Source of the DNA: Gyrodactylus bullatarudis
Taxonomy: Eukaryota > Platyhelminthes > Monogenea > Gyrodactylidea > Gyrodactylidae
Assembly (NCBI GenBank): GCA_012064415.1
Contig: SSNU01000050.1
Location: forward strand, 394,993 to 458,992
Reading direction: 5' to 3'
DNA length: 64,000 nucleotides
Positions within the stretch are counted from its first letter, which is position 1. Each line of letters opens with the position of its first letter. The notes beneath the pieces were generated by a model. The model ran no database searches, was not told the DNA's origin, and worked only from the letters and a program-made list of their open reading frames with translations. Below are positions 48,520 to 60,276 of the stretch, piece by piece. A program made the position numbers and the translations under genes.

Positions 48520-51500
48520 ATGAGAGATTCCAAAGAATTTAAGAGATCCTCACTTAAAAGATGTAATTCTTTATGGTATCATGGAAGTATTTCACGGGAA
48601 GAAACAGAGAAACTCTTAAAAGGACAACAAACAGGCTCTTTTCTAGTTCGATACAGTAATTCCACGCACAAATATGTGCTCAGCTTAATAAGCTCTTTGC
48701 AATATTATCACTACCCAATTGAAGAGTTATCAGATGGATTCTACCAGATCCACGGCACAACAGCTAAATTTCTTGGAATAGATCTTCTTGTTTCAGAATT
48801 TAAAAGAAATAACAATTGCATTGTTTGTCCCTTGCTCTTTCCAATTCCTGGCACTAAACCTGTTCCTTATATTTCTGTCTATGGATCTACAACAGAACTT
48901 CATATTGCAATTAGAAAAGGAAACTTCAAACAAGTCAAAGACCTCATCTTTAAACTGAAAAATCTACCAAATTGCAACTTGAAGGACTACATAAATGAAA
49001 AATCAGCTGATAGTGGAGCATCTCCTTTGATTGAAGCAGCAAAAGTTGGATCCAACGATATAATCAAGGTAATTATCTTTTATCTTTGAATTAACTGAGT
49101 TGATTCTACACTCTATTGTGTTTTTTAGAATTCGTATTCTTTCTACTAGAATTGCTTCATTTCTTATTCAGTCAAATCAGATCTGATTTTTAATTTGCTT
49201 AAAACATGTTTGAAATTTTAATTTTTATCTAGTTTCTTTTGGAAAATGGAGCTATTGCTAATCTTAGAGATTGTGGAGGCTTTACCGCCCTTCATCGAGC
49301 TTGTCAGAAATCTTTTGCTCATGTTGCTGAGACCTTATTGAAAGGAGTCTCGCAAACATCGTCAAAGTGTAATCCGCAAGTTAAGTGTCCATTTACGGGA
49401 AATACTCCACTTCATGAAGCAGCATTATTGGGTCATTTTGATTGTGTGAATACCTTGCTAAAATATCGTGCTGCCCCTTGGTCAAGAAATTTTGATGACG
49501 AAATGCCATTCGAGTTGGCTGGAAGGTTTGGATTCGAAGATCTTAGCTGCGCTCTTGCAAGCTATAAACTACCGAATCCTCTAACAAATAAGGTAAGTTT
49601 TTATTTTTGTATTTTTCAAGTTAATATACCAAGTTACAAGATTTTTTAGAAAATGGTAAAAACTCAATTAATAAAAAAATTGTTTTTTTAATTTGAACTC
49701 TTTGCTCAGAGCTTGTATAAACTCCAAAAATGCAGTCCAGTTAGGGATTTTCAATAAATTTATTTTTATTCCCTGATGAATATTTGAAAATCAAAACTCT
49801 GATGTTGTAAATCCTATTCTTGATTTTGTAACCAAATGGGTAAAAGAAGGATTTCTTTTTAAATTAAACATTTGAAATTTGATTAATATAATTTTATGTT
49901 CGAATTATACATTTAGAATGATTGGTATCATCCAAATCTAAGCAGAAGTGAATCGGAGAAAATGTTCTCAAAAAAAGCTTTGCAAAAAGATGGCACATTC
50001 CTCATAAGAAACTCATCACAGTCGGATCGTAAATATGTCCTAGTTGTTTGGTGTTCTGATCAATTGCTCAAGTATCAAATCAATGTAATCGATTTTCCTC
50101 TTCAATCTGAGACTAATGAAGCTTATTTCATTGATAAAGTGAGCTTGAATAACTTAATTCAAATAAAATCTTGAATTTTAGGGACAGAAATTAGCTCATC
50201 TCTGAGGAATTAGCTTTTGAAGATTTTTCATTGTTCAAGTAAAACGATAAAGCTATTTTATCAAATAAAAATTATAGAACTTTATTAGTAATTAAATATT
50301 AATAATAATTTTTGGTAAACTTTGGAAAACTATCTGAAGATTTTGATTCATAATTTTTCTAAATGAACAACTCTACTATTCAAATTAATTTTATTGAGGA
50401 AGAGAAAAAATGTTTTCAATCAATCGATTCTCCAGACACAATCTTTTATCGTGATGAATGTATTAGTCATAAAGAATTTCCTTGAAAAATACTATGTATA
50501 CCCTTAGCATAGTTTGTTGGATAATAAGAGAGGGGAGGGCTGACTAGGCTGGTATAAAATTCAAGAAATGTTCCTAGACGTATGCAGAATAGACTTTATC
50601 TCTAAAAATATGTTTTTTGCCCATAATTTTTATTTTCCCTTACATCTGCTCATCACTTTTAGTCATTGTGTGTTCATTAAACTATAATATTGAATAAAGA
50701 GAATAAACATGGACAAATTTCAATTATAAATTCAGTAGTCTTTTATTTAAATATAATTCAAGTTTTGAATGTATCCATTTATCTAAGACTAACAATTGGC
50801 ATACATTTTCTAATAATCTTCCGAAAATTCACAGCAATCTATGTCTCTTTTTTAAATTACTACTTCATTTTTCTTGCACACTGTAAAAAAGATTGAACTA
50901 AAAATTATAATCTACCATAAAAAACGAAAAACTTTTTTCAGGGTCCTTTTCATCCAAGTCTTGAGTCCTTAGTTGAACATTATTCCTTATTTACTGATGG
51001 CATCCCAACCAAGTTGAATTATGCCATCTCGCCAGCGGGTCATCTCCTAAATATCGATCATGAAGTCCATCAGATTAATGGCAAAAATTCCTTCCCCAAA
51101 TCCGGACAGATTCTACAAGTTCTTGTAAGTTTATTTATTTTCTTTATATAATGTTCAGAACCTCGAATAGGCTTTTCTATGCAATTTCAAAAATAGCAAA
51201 TAAAAAAGTATTTCTTTCTTAAAAGATAAGAACCTTGAAAACGGGCATCTAAAGTTTGAATTTAAGCAACTCTTTCACGACTAAACATTTCTCTATGCTC
51301 GAAAGAAATACTCTAATATTGTCAACCTCTAGATCTTTTATAGATCAATGAAGAAATTGTAATCTTTACTTATATTCATTTTTCTTGGTCGTATGTCTGA
51401 AATATTTGATGAATTTTTTTCTTGTCCTTCTTATTCCTTTGTGTAGGCAAAATAAATCACTGGGGAATAGTCAATAATTACCTATCTTATCTGTTCTGAA

Positions 51501-54500
51501 AATAGGATAATAAATTCTGTATCGTTCTCGTGATGGTTCCTTAATTCAAGATGAAAAAAGAGAGTTGATAGATGAAGCGATTCTTTGGATAAAAATAAAA
51601 TTCGCTTCATATCATATCGATCTGTTACATACAGAAGAACAGTTATGGGATCGTGTGAATTTTCTCAACTTCCTTTTGTCCCTCTGGTACTCATTTGATT
51701 GTGAGACTAGAAAGAATAAATTTAAATATATTTTTAGAATTGGCATGTTCAGGATAGAAATAATCTTGCAGTGAAAATTTGAAAAGCGTTGATACAAAAA
51801 TTTTTTTTGAGCAATTTCAATACATTTTTCCTATCTACTTATTAGCGACAACACATGAAGTTTTTTAAATTTTTGCATCAAGTCTTAGAAATCATCCAAT
51901 TTCTGAGAATTTTGACAATCAGGTATTATAATTGTTACTAATTTAGATTTACAAAAATATATAAGGATATATATGTCCTTTGGGTACGCGAGGGTTAACG
52001 TACTCGTTGCTCAAAAAATTCTATTCTTGCTCAGAAATTTTTAATTTTCTCAGAATTCACATCTAAACCAAATTAGGAGGCCTTTTTGGAATCCACTATA
52101 AAAGAAAAAAAATTTGATGATAAAATTTTTACGAAATAAATGATCTAAAAACTTTTGGTGATAAAATTTTTCTAGGGCCACAAATAGACAAGGAAACAGA
52201 CTTTTCATCATTCAGATGGTTGATATCATCAAAATTTCATAATTTTTTTCATGATTAAAAAAAATTAGCTTTAGAAAATGGCTTTGGTCTACCCGAAAGA
52301 AAATGTATTCCGGGTCAATCTTTTTTGAATTGTTTATAAAGTATTCGAAAGTATTGTTATTCCCATAAGAGTAAAAAGTATTTGAAGAGGAACTGATAAA
52401 AACAAAAACTTGACTTGAAGTAGCGGGAGAGTATGTATCAACACATGCAGGATATAAATACGTAATAAAAGTATTTCATTCATTCAAAGTCGGTCAGAAG
52501 AAGGAGAGATATGAAGTAAGCATAAAGAGAGTAGTACTTCCTTCGTAACCTTCACTTATGAAATGAATAGGGAGAATCACAGATGATGAATGACTCAGAC
52601 TATCAATACACCTTGGAAACTAACAGAACAAAAAGGTAGATAGAAATCATTATCGGTTGGAATAATAATATAAGAAATCGATGAATTATCTTTTGTAAAT
52701 TTAGTCTAAATATTACGCTTCCATAGTTATAATTTTTTCTTGACATTTCTGATTGGTTTTTTTCACAAATGCTGGGAATTCTTTGAAATTTTCAACGTCT
52801 GATTTGATACTAAAATATACATCTTGCGATAAAAGTAAATCCCAATGGACTACTCATTTTGATTTTATCCCTGGTTAACCTACTATATAGTATACCAATA
52901 AATAAACAAAAAAATGTTCCAGAAAGGGACCCTAAATAAAAACGATGAAATTTTTTCAAATTTCCTTACAAATAATTTGCAATTTGAACAAATATTTACT
53001 ATATAATAATTACAAATATGATAATCACATTTTTTGTAGTTTTACCATCTCTGTTGTATGGGCAAATTGTGCAACGAACCCTTTTCTTTGACCCTGATTC
53101 CGAACTTTCTTCGATCATAATTGAATTATTTTTATATTTCTTTATATAAAATGAAAGAATTAAGCGCTGAAATGTCTAAATTGTTGCAAAATAAAACGAA
53201 TGGCCATCTATTTATTTTCCTTTGGCAATAAAATGTAGATATCATTTATCTGCATTGTCAACTCTTCGTTTTATCAAAATTATTATAATACTTAATCAGT
53301 CCTGGCTTTCCACTTTGATTTACTTCCTGCTCGAGGTGGAAGGAAGAGAGCAGTATTGCATTTTTATTTTTTCTCCATATGGTGAATGTGGGCCTCATGA
53401 TGTAGATTTAAAAAAAGTTCAAATCTCAGTCCACTTTGAAGTTAGCTTTCCGCAAAGTTCGGTTCTTATATTGAAGAATTTAACCAAAGATTTTAATATG
53501 AAAAATGCTCAGATTTTGTTCATTACCAAATGCTGAGTTGATTAATCTTGCTAGTTTTTTTGATGAAGAGCAATTCCCATGTAAAAATAGAAAATTGTCA
53601 TTTTCATATTAACTTGCTTTATATCAGAGATTTATTCTAAATGATAACAGTCATTTTTTTGAATCTCAGATTTGGTTGATTACCAAAGAATGAGTTTTAA
53701 TCTTTATTATTTGCAGAATAATTTTGACGATAACAACGAACAGATTGTGATCAAGAATCAAAACAATAACAATATTATTAGCACAAGTAAAAAGACCGTT
53801 AATAATACAACAATTTCATCATCTTCTGGGGTCTCGATGACTACTGGAAGTAGTTCCCAAAGTGCTTTCTCTCAGAATATTACAGTGAGTATTATTGCAA
53901 TTATTGTGTCATACATTAAATACTATTAATTATGATGAGTATTCATAAAAGCCCCAATTGTGATTGATTGATAACTTATGATAAGAGTTCTTTTGTTACT
54001 AACAATAGCATATCTATCCTTTAAATAGCTCCACAATAAAATAGATACTTTGTCAAAAGTTGGCTAGAGTTACCTTAGTTAAATCGAATTTAATCAAATT
54101 TATTCATCGAAATGAAGAAAGATTTCTGTATTTTTTGCATTACTTGTTTTCAAATTTTGATTGGAATTTCATTATAACTTCATCTATGGGACGAACAACT
54201 AGAACAATAAATTTTCCCATGAGACGAATCAAATTTTGGAATGGTTTTTAGGATAAATTCTCCCCAATATTCAAATACATATTTATAGTTATTGATTGTA
54301 GTTTTCCTATTTTGTTTACTCTTTTTCATAAGATATCATTTAAACAATATATAGAATACGATGTAGGTATTATTATGGAGAGTTTCCTCATGCTTCATGT
54401 AAGTGTGAACACAGAATAATAAAATCAACAAGACAGAAGCTAAAGTGTATATAGCCAACTTTATCCTAGCTAAGATTGAATAATCTCAGACTTGATATCT

Positions 54501-54906
54501 ACCAACTTTGAAAAGGGAAAAGTAATTCTATATGATTCAGTCTAAACAAATAAAAAGTTATCACCTGGAAGACCATTATGGTTACAATGATAATTTTAAA
54601 ATTTAAATTGTAATTAATAAAATTCAAAAATAGTAACTCTTGTTTGAAAGCTTAAATTAGTGAATGGGCGAAAGAAAAGAATTTAAATGAGTAAAAAACC
54701 ATTAAACATATATATCTCATGAATAGACATCCTCAGGCAATGACAGTCTTCTAGATTCATCCAGCTTAAGTTCCCCAGAAATACGAATGATTCCTAGCAA
54801 TGATGTTACATTGTTCTTTCGACTTGGGGAAGGCGAATTTGGTGAAGTCTACAGGGGTAAACTGAAATCTTCTCAAATGAATTTGTTCCAAGATGTTGCA
54901 GTCAAA
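48520..54906 (+). CDS. shark: Shark-type SH2-ankyrin-SH2 tyrosine kinase (3' part outside window)
   Basis: Shark kinases act downstream of receptors in invertebrate epithelia and in phagocytic (Draper) signalling. Exons: 48520-49068, 49233-49592, 49917-50138, 50942-51124, 53717-53884, 54727-54906; every one is a multiple of three and all junctions are phase 0. Order: SH2 from W19 (WYHGSISREE, binding arginine in FLVRYS); ankyrin repeats about 120-300 (GASPLIEAAKVGS, GFTALHRACQ, GNTPLHEAALLGHFDCV); second SH2 from WYHPNLSRSE (arginine in FLIRNS); an Asn/Ser-rich linker; kinase start with LGEGEFGEVYRG and VAVK, ending at residue 554. No exon for the rest of the kinase is visible up to 64000, so it lies downstream beyond the transposons, or has been lost. 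I chose the ATG at 48520, 161 bases after the Src-like stop. Confidence 0.88.
53025..53118 (-). pseudogene. Possible piggyBac transposase zinc-ribbon fragment
   Basis: The minus-strand frame encodes SSESGSKKRVRCTICPYN followed by RDGKTT, like the start of the C-terminal cysteine-rich domain of piggyBac-type transposases (RC..C......KT). Only the first cysteine pair is present and nothing else of the protein is seen, so this is a weak call. Confidence 0.35.
53380..53640 (+). repeat. Family B half copy
   Basis: Starts with GTGGGCCTCATGATGTAGAT, matching the inner right arm of the 10262 element, and ends with CAATTCCCATGTAAAAATAG and TCATTTTCATATTAACTTGC, the family terminus. Confidence 0.5.
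53885..54726 (+). other. Shark intron 5
   Basis: 842 bases, AT-rich. The acceptor used is GAATAG at 54726; the stronger-looking CCTCAG at 54736 gives the wrong phase. No other feature was recognised. Confidence 0.45.
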
Positions 54907-55147
54907 GTAAGTCGTTTTATCAATATTGGAGTAGTATTTCTGCACGTTTTGAATTTAAAGTGAATCTCACAACTATTAAATTGCTTTCATTTATTATAAA
55001 AATTCAAATTCCATGGTTATCATTGGGGCAGTAATTTTGCTATTTTTGATATGATGAATAATATTTTAATATGAATTAGTAGTATGTATATTATTTCATC
55101 ATCCTTTCTTTCCTGAAATTTCTTATAACCGAGAAAGTACTGCTATA

Positions 55148-55602
55148 AAAAATGGCATGCCCCTTTTTGCTAACACATGCCCACTACATATCGGATATTA
55201 TCTTAACTCTCGCCCTGGATATAGAGTCTCTTCAGACCCCAGTTGTATTGATTTTCCTATTTCATTTTTATAAATAAGAAAGGATGCCGAGAAAATTTTG
55301 AGGAATAAGCGCTTTATTTCAGGCATACTCTTCAGCCAAATATATAGTAAAAACAAAGAAAAAATATAAGTAAATCTGATTGGCTCTTTTATTGATCAGG
55401 GTTGGAGGGCATTTGCATTGTTTGTCGAGTTATCACAATGTCATATTTGTTTGGCTTTTTTGAGGTGATTGATTATACCCACCCTAGGGTGGGACACATT
55501 TCTCATACATATATGATATGAAAGCAAAAATGGCATGCCCCTTTTTGCTAACACATTCCCACTACATATCGGATATTATCTTAACTCTCGCCCTGGATAT
55601 AG
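55148..55602. repeat. 77-base direct repeats around a Penelope terminal repeat
   Basis: 55148-55224 and 55526-55602 are the same 77 bases with one difference. They flank 301 bases that contain the Penelope-type terminal repeat. The duplication could be an unusually long target-site duplication or a template-switch product. Confidence 0.8.
55285..55500 (-). repeat. Penelope-type terminal repeat, inverted copy
   Basis: Reverse complement, with divergence, of 60060-60276. Both include a perfect 16-base palindrome CCCACCCTAGGGTGGG (55478-55493 here) and a hammerhead-like motif (55297-55345). The core here is CTGAAGA and stem I has decayed. The inverted arrangement of terminal repeats is common for Penelope-like elements. 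Confidence 0.7.
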
Positions 55603-57383
55603 ACCAGAATAATAGTTATTCTAATAATCATGATAGATATTTTATTCTTAGTGATATGATGTATGCAGGATACGTAAACAGAATGAAAGGTGATAAAACC
55701 TTTCTTGCTCTTTTTTACCAGTTCTATAAATACAGAGGGTTTTATACTGTTATATTTTTATCATGGCCAAGACATAAAAAGCATTTGGAATACTGCACAT
55801 GCGCTTATTAGACGTAAAAATATTTGGTGAATAAAAAAGTATGTATGATGAATTCTGGATGTTATTTATAAATTGTAGGTTATTTCTATGTAAACAAGAC
55901 ACATTTATTATTTTGTTTAGTTTTAATACTTTTGATTTAAAACTAAATGTATTGATTTAAATAGATTTTTCAAACCCTTCATCTATGAAATTTTAAGGAT
56001 TAGTCTTGAAAATAAAATTTCTGAGTTAATATTAGAATACTTATTAATAATAAGTTATTATACAGCTATTCTCGTCAAAAAACCCCTCATTTTAAACTAA
56101 TCGTGGATCATAATAATTTATGATGAGCTGAAAATTTTTATTGATTTGAAAGTGGGAGGCTAATCGAAAGACTTTTTTTAGGATCAAGATTAGATAATAA
56201 AGATTTCGTCTATTCCATCTTAAAAGAGGAGAGGAGGCTCAAGGCTTTACACTCTGATGTACTAGGTCTTCTTCGATCTATTGGGTTTTTAAATAATTCA
56301 ATTTCTTCAAGTACGCGACTTGTGTGTGAAAGTTGAATAAAATTTAGTTATAGAATTCGGAATAGACAAGAGAAAGAGAATAAACAAGAGATGGATGATA
56401 ATACTATCACGCATACGAGTTTACACTAGACTTGGATGAATCTTTTTCAACTAATGAAACCGCCTCTAATTTTGTTTAAATAATCTTTGTGATATTTCGA
56501 AATCAATTCTTAAATCATTAAATTTTTTTGGATAATCTAGAATTATGAACGTTTTCTATTTTTAACTTCTTCATATTTATATTTTTATCAATTCTATGCA
56601 AAAAATTAAGGAATAATCAATGAAATTTTATCAACATTTTAACAATACTATTAATTTAATGATTATAACGTTGTTGCTGATTATGTTGTCTTCTGGCGTT
56701 ATAGTCAATCTATGCTGAACAACTCCCTGAAGAACTGCTTGGTTCAAAATTATTCATTTTTTGTTCTCTTTTCATTCGGTATTTTAAAAAAATCAAGGGA
56801 ATAAAATTAGGGTTTGTTTGTTTATAATCAGATTGTTCAACCTTGATTTTATAAATAGAACTGTTTCTAACTGAAAATAATTCATTGGAATAAATAGACG
56901 GGACTAAATGTAGAATTCCTTCACAAAAATTGTAGGAAAAATTATTTTTGATAGCCATCACACAACAAAAATAAGTATTGATCAAACTTGCCTAAATAGT
57001 TGAAATGGATTATCCAATAAACTACTGATACAATTTTAGTTATTTGAGAGATTGAAATGTACCCTTTTCGATATGAAAATAATTGAAATCAAAGGTAAGC
57101 TGGCAAAATTTGATCTAAAAATCCCATGCGGAACAACTTTAAAAATTTTCAACGTTTTTAAATTAAGAATAGATCTGAAATATTTTCCTTTTCAATAGAT
57201 TTTTAAAAAATTGGTTTCTTTCAGGTAACATGTTAAGTCATCTAAGAAGCCTTTTCTTCTGGTCAGTTACGTTAACAGCAAAGAACTTTTCATGTTATTT
57301 TTGCACAACTATTCTCACTTCACAAGACTTTTACCTGTAATATATACAATCAATGTCTAAACTCCCCTCAGTATATATGTTAC
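55603..57383. other. No gene seen between Penelope fragments
   Basis: AT-rich. The continuation of an open frame to about 55811 and a minus frame at 56710-56985 were inspected and not recognised. No kinase exon continuing the Shark gene was found. Confidence 0.4.
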
Positions 57384-57549
57384 CGTGAAAATGGGAAATC
57401 AGTGAATGGACGATAATCACTAGTGAAAATGAGAAATCGTTCATATTCCCGGGAAAATGGGAAATATTTACCCTTTACGCTGAGTTTTCACAAGAACCTT
57501 CATCGTGAAAATGGGAAATCAGTGAATGGACGGTAATCCCTAGTAAAAA
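57384..57549 (+). repeat. Direct repeat with 120-base period
   Basis: 57384-57429 and 57504-57549 are near-identical 46-base units (CGTGAAAATGGGAAATCAGT, then GAATGGACG.TAATC.CTAGT). A third, partial GAAAATGGGAAAT unit lies between them. Confidence 0.65.
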
Positions 57550-57920
57550 TGGGAATTATCTCATACAATGAGATTTTATTTTATTCAAAGGGCCTGTACT
57601 TTTGGTCATACTTTTGTCGTACTTATAGCTAAACCTTTTTTGACCGTTAATAAAAAACAAGGATTATGATATTTTAAATATCTTTAATTAAAAATATTCG
57701 TTATGGAGGATAACATGGTCGTCTTTTGATTATAATTTCTACTTTTGAGTCTCACAAAATCAAACTGCACACCAGTCTTAACAAGAAAAGAAGCCGATCG
57801 TAGTATACAATGAAAGTAAATGGTTGCGCAAAGGCACCATCTTTTGAACTTATTAAAAAAATATGATGTTAATAATCTTAATATCATTTATGGAATTGAC
57901 ACTTAGATCGCATTCCAAGC

Positions 57921-58163
57921 ATGAGAAGTAAAGATATTATGCCTTGGTTGAGGGCCTTTACTAAATTGATCGATAACATATGCGATATAAGATCTGAAGT
58001 GAAATTAGGATCAAATAGCAGAGATTATGGTATGTTTCGATGCAAATGGTCAACAGGCTTTAAAGCAAGTGATGCAAATGCCGAAGGGATAATGTTTTGT
58101 GTCACTCTAGGTGCCATCATAGTTCACCATGCATTAATAGATAATGCTTATATTCTTCGATAA
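57921..58163 (+). CDS. Unrecognised 80-codon ORF ending in a hairpin
   Basis: Starts ATG, encodes an 80-residue peptide with a hydrophobic segment (MFCVTLGAIIVHHALI) near the C-terminus, and stops at TAA inside the left arm of the perfect inverted repeat (58139-58267). Its composition is less biased than chance frames here. No family, promoter or splice context was recognised; it may belong to a mobile element. Confidence 0.25.
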   Translation: MRSKDIMPWLRAFTKLIDNICDIRSEVKLGSNSRDYGMFRCKWSTGFKASDANAEGIMFCVTLGAIIVHHALIDNAYILR

Positions 58164-58442
58164 TTTAACTAATAATTATGTATTCTATCCTAAAATCTTT
58201 TTCTAGTTGAGAAATAGATTAGTTTCCACATTGTATTCACACAAAATCAGTGTACACACTGACGATTAATGTGTACACTCGAGTTCCCACATTGACGATC
58301 AGTGTATACACTGAATCGTCAGTGTGTACACTGATTTTGTGTGAATACAATGTGGAAACTAATCTATTTCTCAACTAGAAAAAGATTTTAGGATAGAATA
58401 CATAATTATTAGTTAAATTATCGAAGAATATAAGCATTATCT
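58139..58442. repeat. Perfect 129-base inverted repeat (46-base spacer)
   Basis: 58139-58267 and 58314-58442 are exact reverse complements with no mismatch. The 46-base spacer itself contains short copies of the arm's inner motif (GTGTACACT, CAGTGTATACACTG). Perfect identity in a region of decayed elements indicates recent origin or gene conversion. It could belong to the Penelope complex or to a separate hairpin element. Confidence 0.9.
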
Positions 58443-58708
58443 GACGGTCAGTGTATGCACTGAGGGGAGTTTCCACATTGATTGTAGCATATATTTAATA
58501 GGGCGAGTCAGATATTTTTTTTCTGAACAATTTTTCGGCTGCAATGCGAATCTGTTATATCTAACTTAGAAAATGCGATTTATGAAATTTAAATTCGAAA
58601 TTTTTTATTCTCTGACACCCAAAATCCCATTTCCCCAAAACACTTTCAACATATTCCAATACTTTTGCTATCACATCTCAAGTTATCTCTGAATAAACTA
58701 AACTTGGC

Positions 58709-59806
58709 ATGGAATCATTATTCAAACAAGTAAACAACGCTAATGACCTAGATGAAGAACCAGCGGAGAGATTCCAAACGTCTTTAACAGCCATATGTAC
58801 AGAATATGCAAGTAAGAAAGTAGAATTCCCCTTCTTTCAAAAACAGCATAAAGTGGCATTGGAGAGGTTGAAAAGAAGAAGTGACACAATTCTCACGAAA
58901 TTGGACAAATGAACAGGCTTGGCCCTAATCAAAAGGGAAGACTGCAACAAAGGAATGTACAATATCATTAACGATTCTTCCAAATTTATCAGAACGAAAA
59001 CAAAAATGAAAGATTATCAACCTGTGATATTTGAAAAGAAAGTCAATAAGACCCTGAAAGAAATGTTATCAAACAAGGCCATTGATGATACACTTTACAA
59101 TAAACTCAGAAGCTCAAACAGTAATACGAATCGTTTATATGGCCTACCCAAAATTCACAAAATGGACCTTCAGGACAGAAATCAGGAAATTCTTTTCCGA
59201 CCGGTCTTGGACCAAAGCCAGTCGGCTACCCATAGAATAGCGAGATGGCTGGTAGAAGTTCTCACACCAATGAAAGAAGAAGTATGTGGTTTTTCTCTGA
59301 AGGATTCATTTGACTTGGTAGACAAAATCAAAGATAAAAAAATTGCAAATCTTAAAATGGTTTCGTTTGACATATCATCCCTGTTCACAAATGTACCATT
59401 GGAAGAAACTATTAAATTTATCATAGAGTATGTTAAAAAACAACAAAAGTAAATTTCCTATTTCCTTTTACTGGGCTCGTAAACTCTTGGAATTGTGCTG
59501 TAAAAATATAACTTTTTCGTTTAACAAACATATCTATGTACAAAAGGATGGAGTGGCAATGGGTTCACCACTTGGACCACTATTGGCTGATTTATTTCTA
59601 GCGAAACTGGAGTCTACTTCACTAAAATCTACTATCGAAACCTGTGACAGTTATTGGAGATATGTAGATGACACGTTACTTTTCCTCGAGAAAGAGAAAG
59701 ACGAAAATGAGTTACTAAACATGTTCAACGACGCCCACCCGAGAGAACCCCCAAAAGAGAGAACCCAATCTTATGCAAACAAAAGAAACTTGTCAAGACG
59801 TTAGGT
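58709..59806 (+). pseudogene. Penelope-like reverse transcriptase, broken
   Basis: 58709-59452 is one frame with an in-frame TGA at 58910-58912; the frame then shifts to 59430-59804. Penelope motifs in order: NRLYGLPKIHK, RPVLDQSQS, FDISSLFTNVPLEETI, DGVAMGSPLGPLLADLF and RYVDDTLLF with the catalytic YVDD. The sequence breaks after FNDAHP and resumes with a Lys/Arg-rich piece, so the RT thumb and the GIY-YIG endonuclease appear deleted. Penelope RTs use a DNA end as primer; this copy cannot encode an active protein. Confidence 0.9.
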
Positions 59807-60213
59807 CTAAATTGGCCAAATAAGAGAAACGGAAATAGAGCAGTCGTTGAAACTAACAGTCAACCAGAGGAAACAATAAAAAGAAACCGAAACTCGGACA
59901 CAATAATACAAACCAACAAAATATTTTAATATATATAATATAAATATAAAGTATTTTAGCCAATGATCATTATTCCCAAAAGATATCAAAAAATCTACCT
60001 ATTACGTTTATTAACCTTGTCTGTCAAACTTTCTTTTAAGTTATATAATTATGTAATCAGAATGTACCCCACCCTAGGGTGGGAAATATCAATTATCACA
60101 AACCCTACCCGATTGACAATGTGATAAATTTTTAGATGTACCCCAACACAACAAGAGAGCCAATCAGATTAACTTATACTTTTCTTTGTATTTTACTATA
60201 CATTTGGCATGTA

Positions 60214-60255
60214 AGAGGCTGATGAGTATGCCTGAAATAAAGCGCTTATTCCTCT
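60214..60255 (+). ncRNA. Hammerhead ribozyme-like motif 3 (Penelope)
   Basis: Stem I AGAGG with CCTCT (60214-60218, 60251-60255), core CTGATGA (60219-60225), GAAA (60234-60237), stem III AUAA/UUAU over loop AGCGC, and predicted cleavage after 60250 (AUU). The stem II segment (GTATGCCT) does not form a canonical helix, the main weakness. Penelope elements are known to carry minimal hammerheads in their terminal repeats, as recalled from the literature. Confidence 0.55.
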
Positions 60256-60276
60256 CATTTTCGGCATCCTTTTTTT

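Larger units (their letters stand above)
51125..53716 (+). other. Shark intron 4
   Basis: A 2.6-kb intron. It holds a piggyBac-like fragment (53025-53118, minus) and a family B half copy (53380-53640). A 70-codon frame at 51565-51774 was not recognised. The rest is AT-rich. Confidence 0.45.
58500..60276 (+). mobile_element. Penelope-like retroelement, truncated
   Basis: A reverse transcriptase remnant (58709-59804) is followed by a terminal repeat (60060-60276) with the palindrome at 60068-60083 and a hammerhead-like motif at 60214-60255. An inverted copy of the repeat lies at 55285-55500. The 5' limit is uncertain. The GIY-YIG endonuclease was not found. Confidence 0.75.

Noticed and set aside
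56710..56985. Minus-strand 91-codon ORF
   Set aside because: Not recognised, no support from neighbours or splice signals; probably chance.
58709..59806. Functional Penelope protein
   Set aside because: An in-frame TGA, a frameshift and loss of the thumb and endonuclease rule out an intact product.
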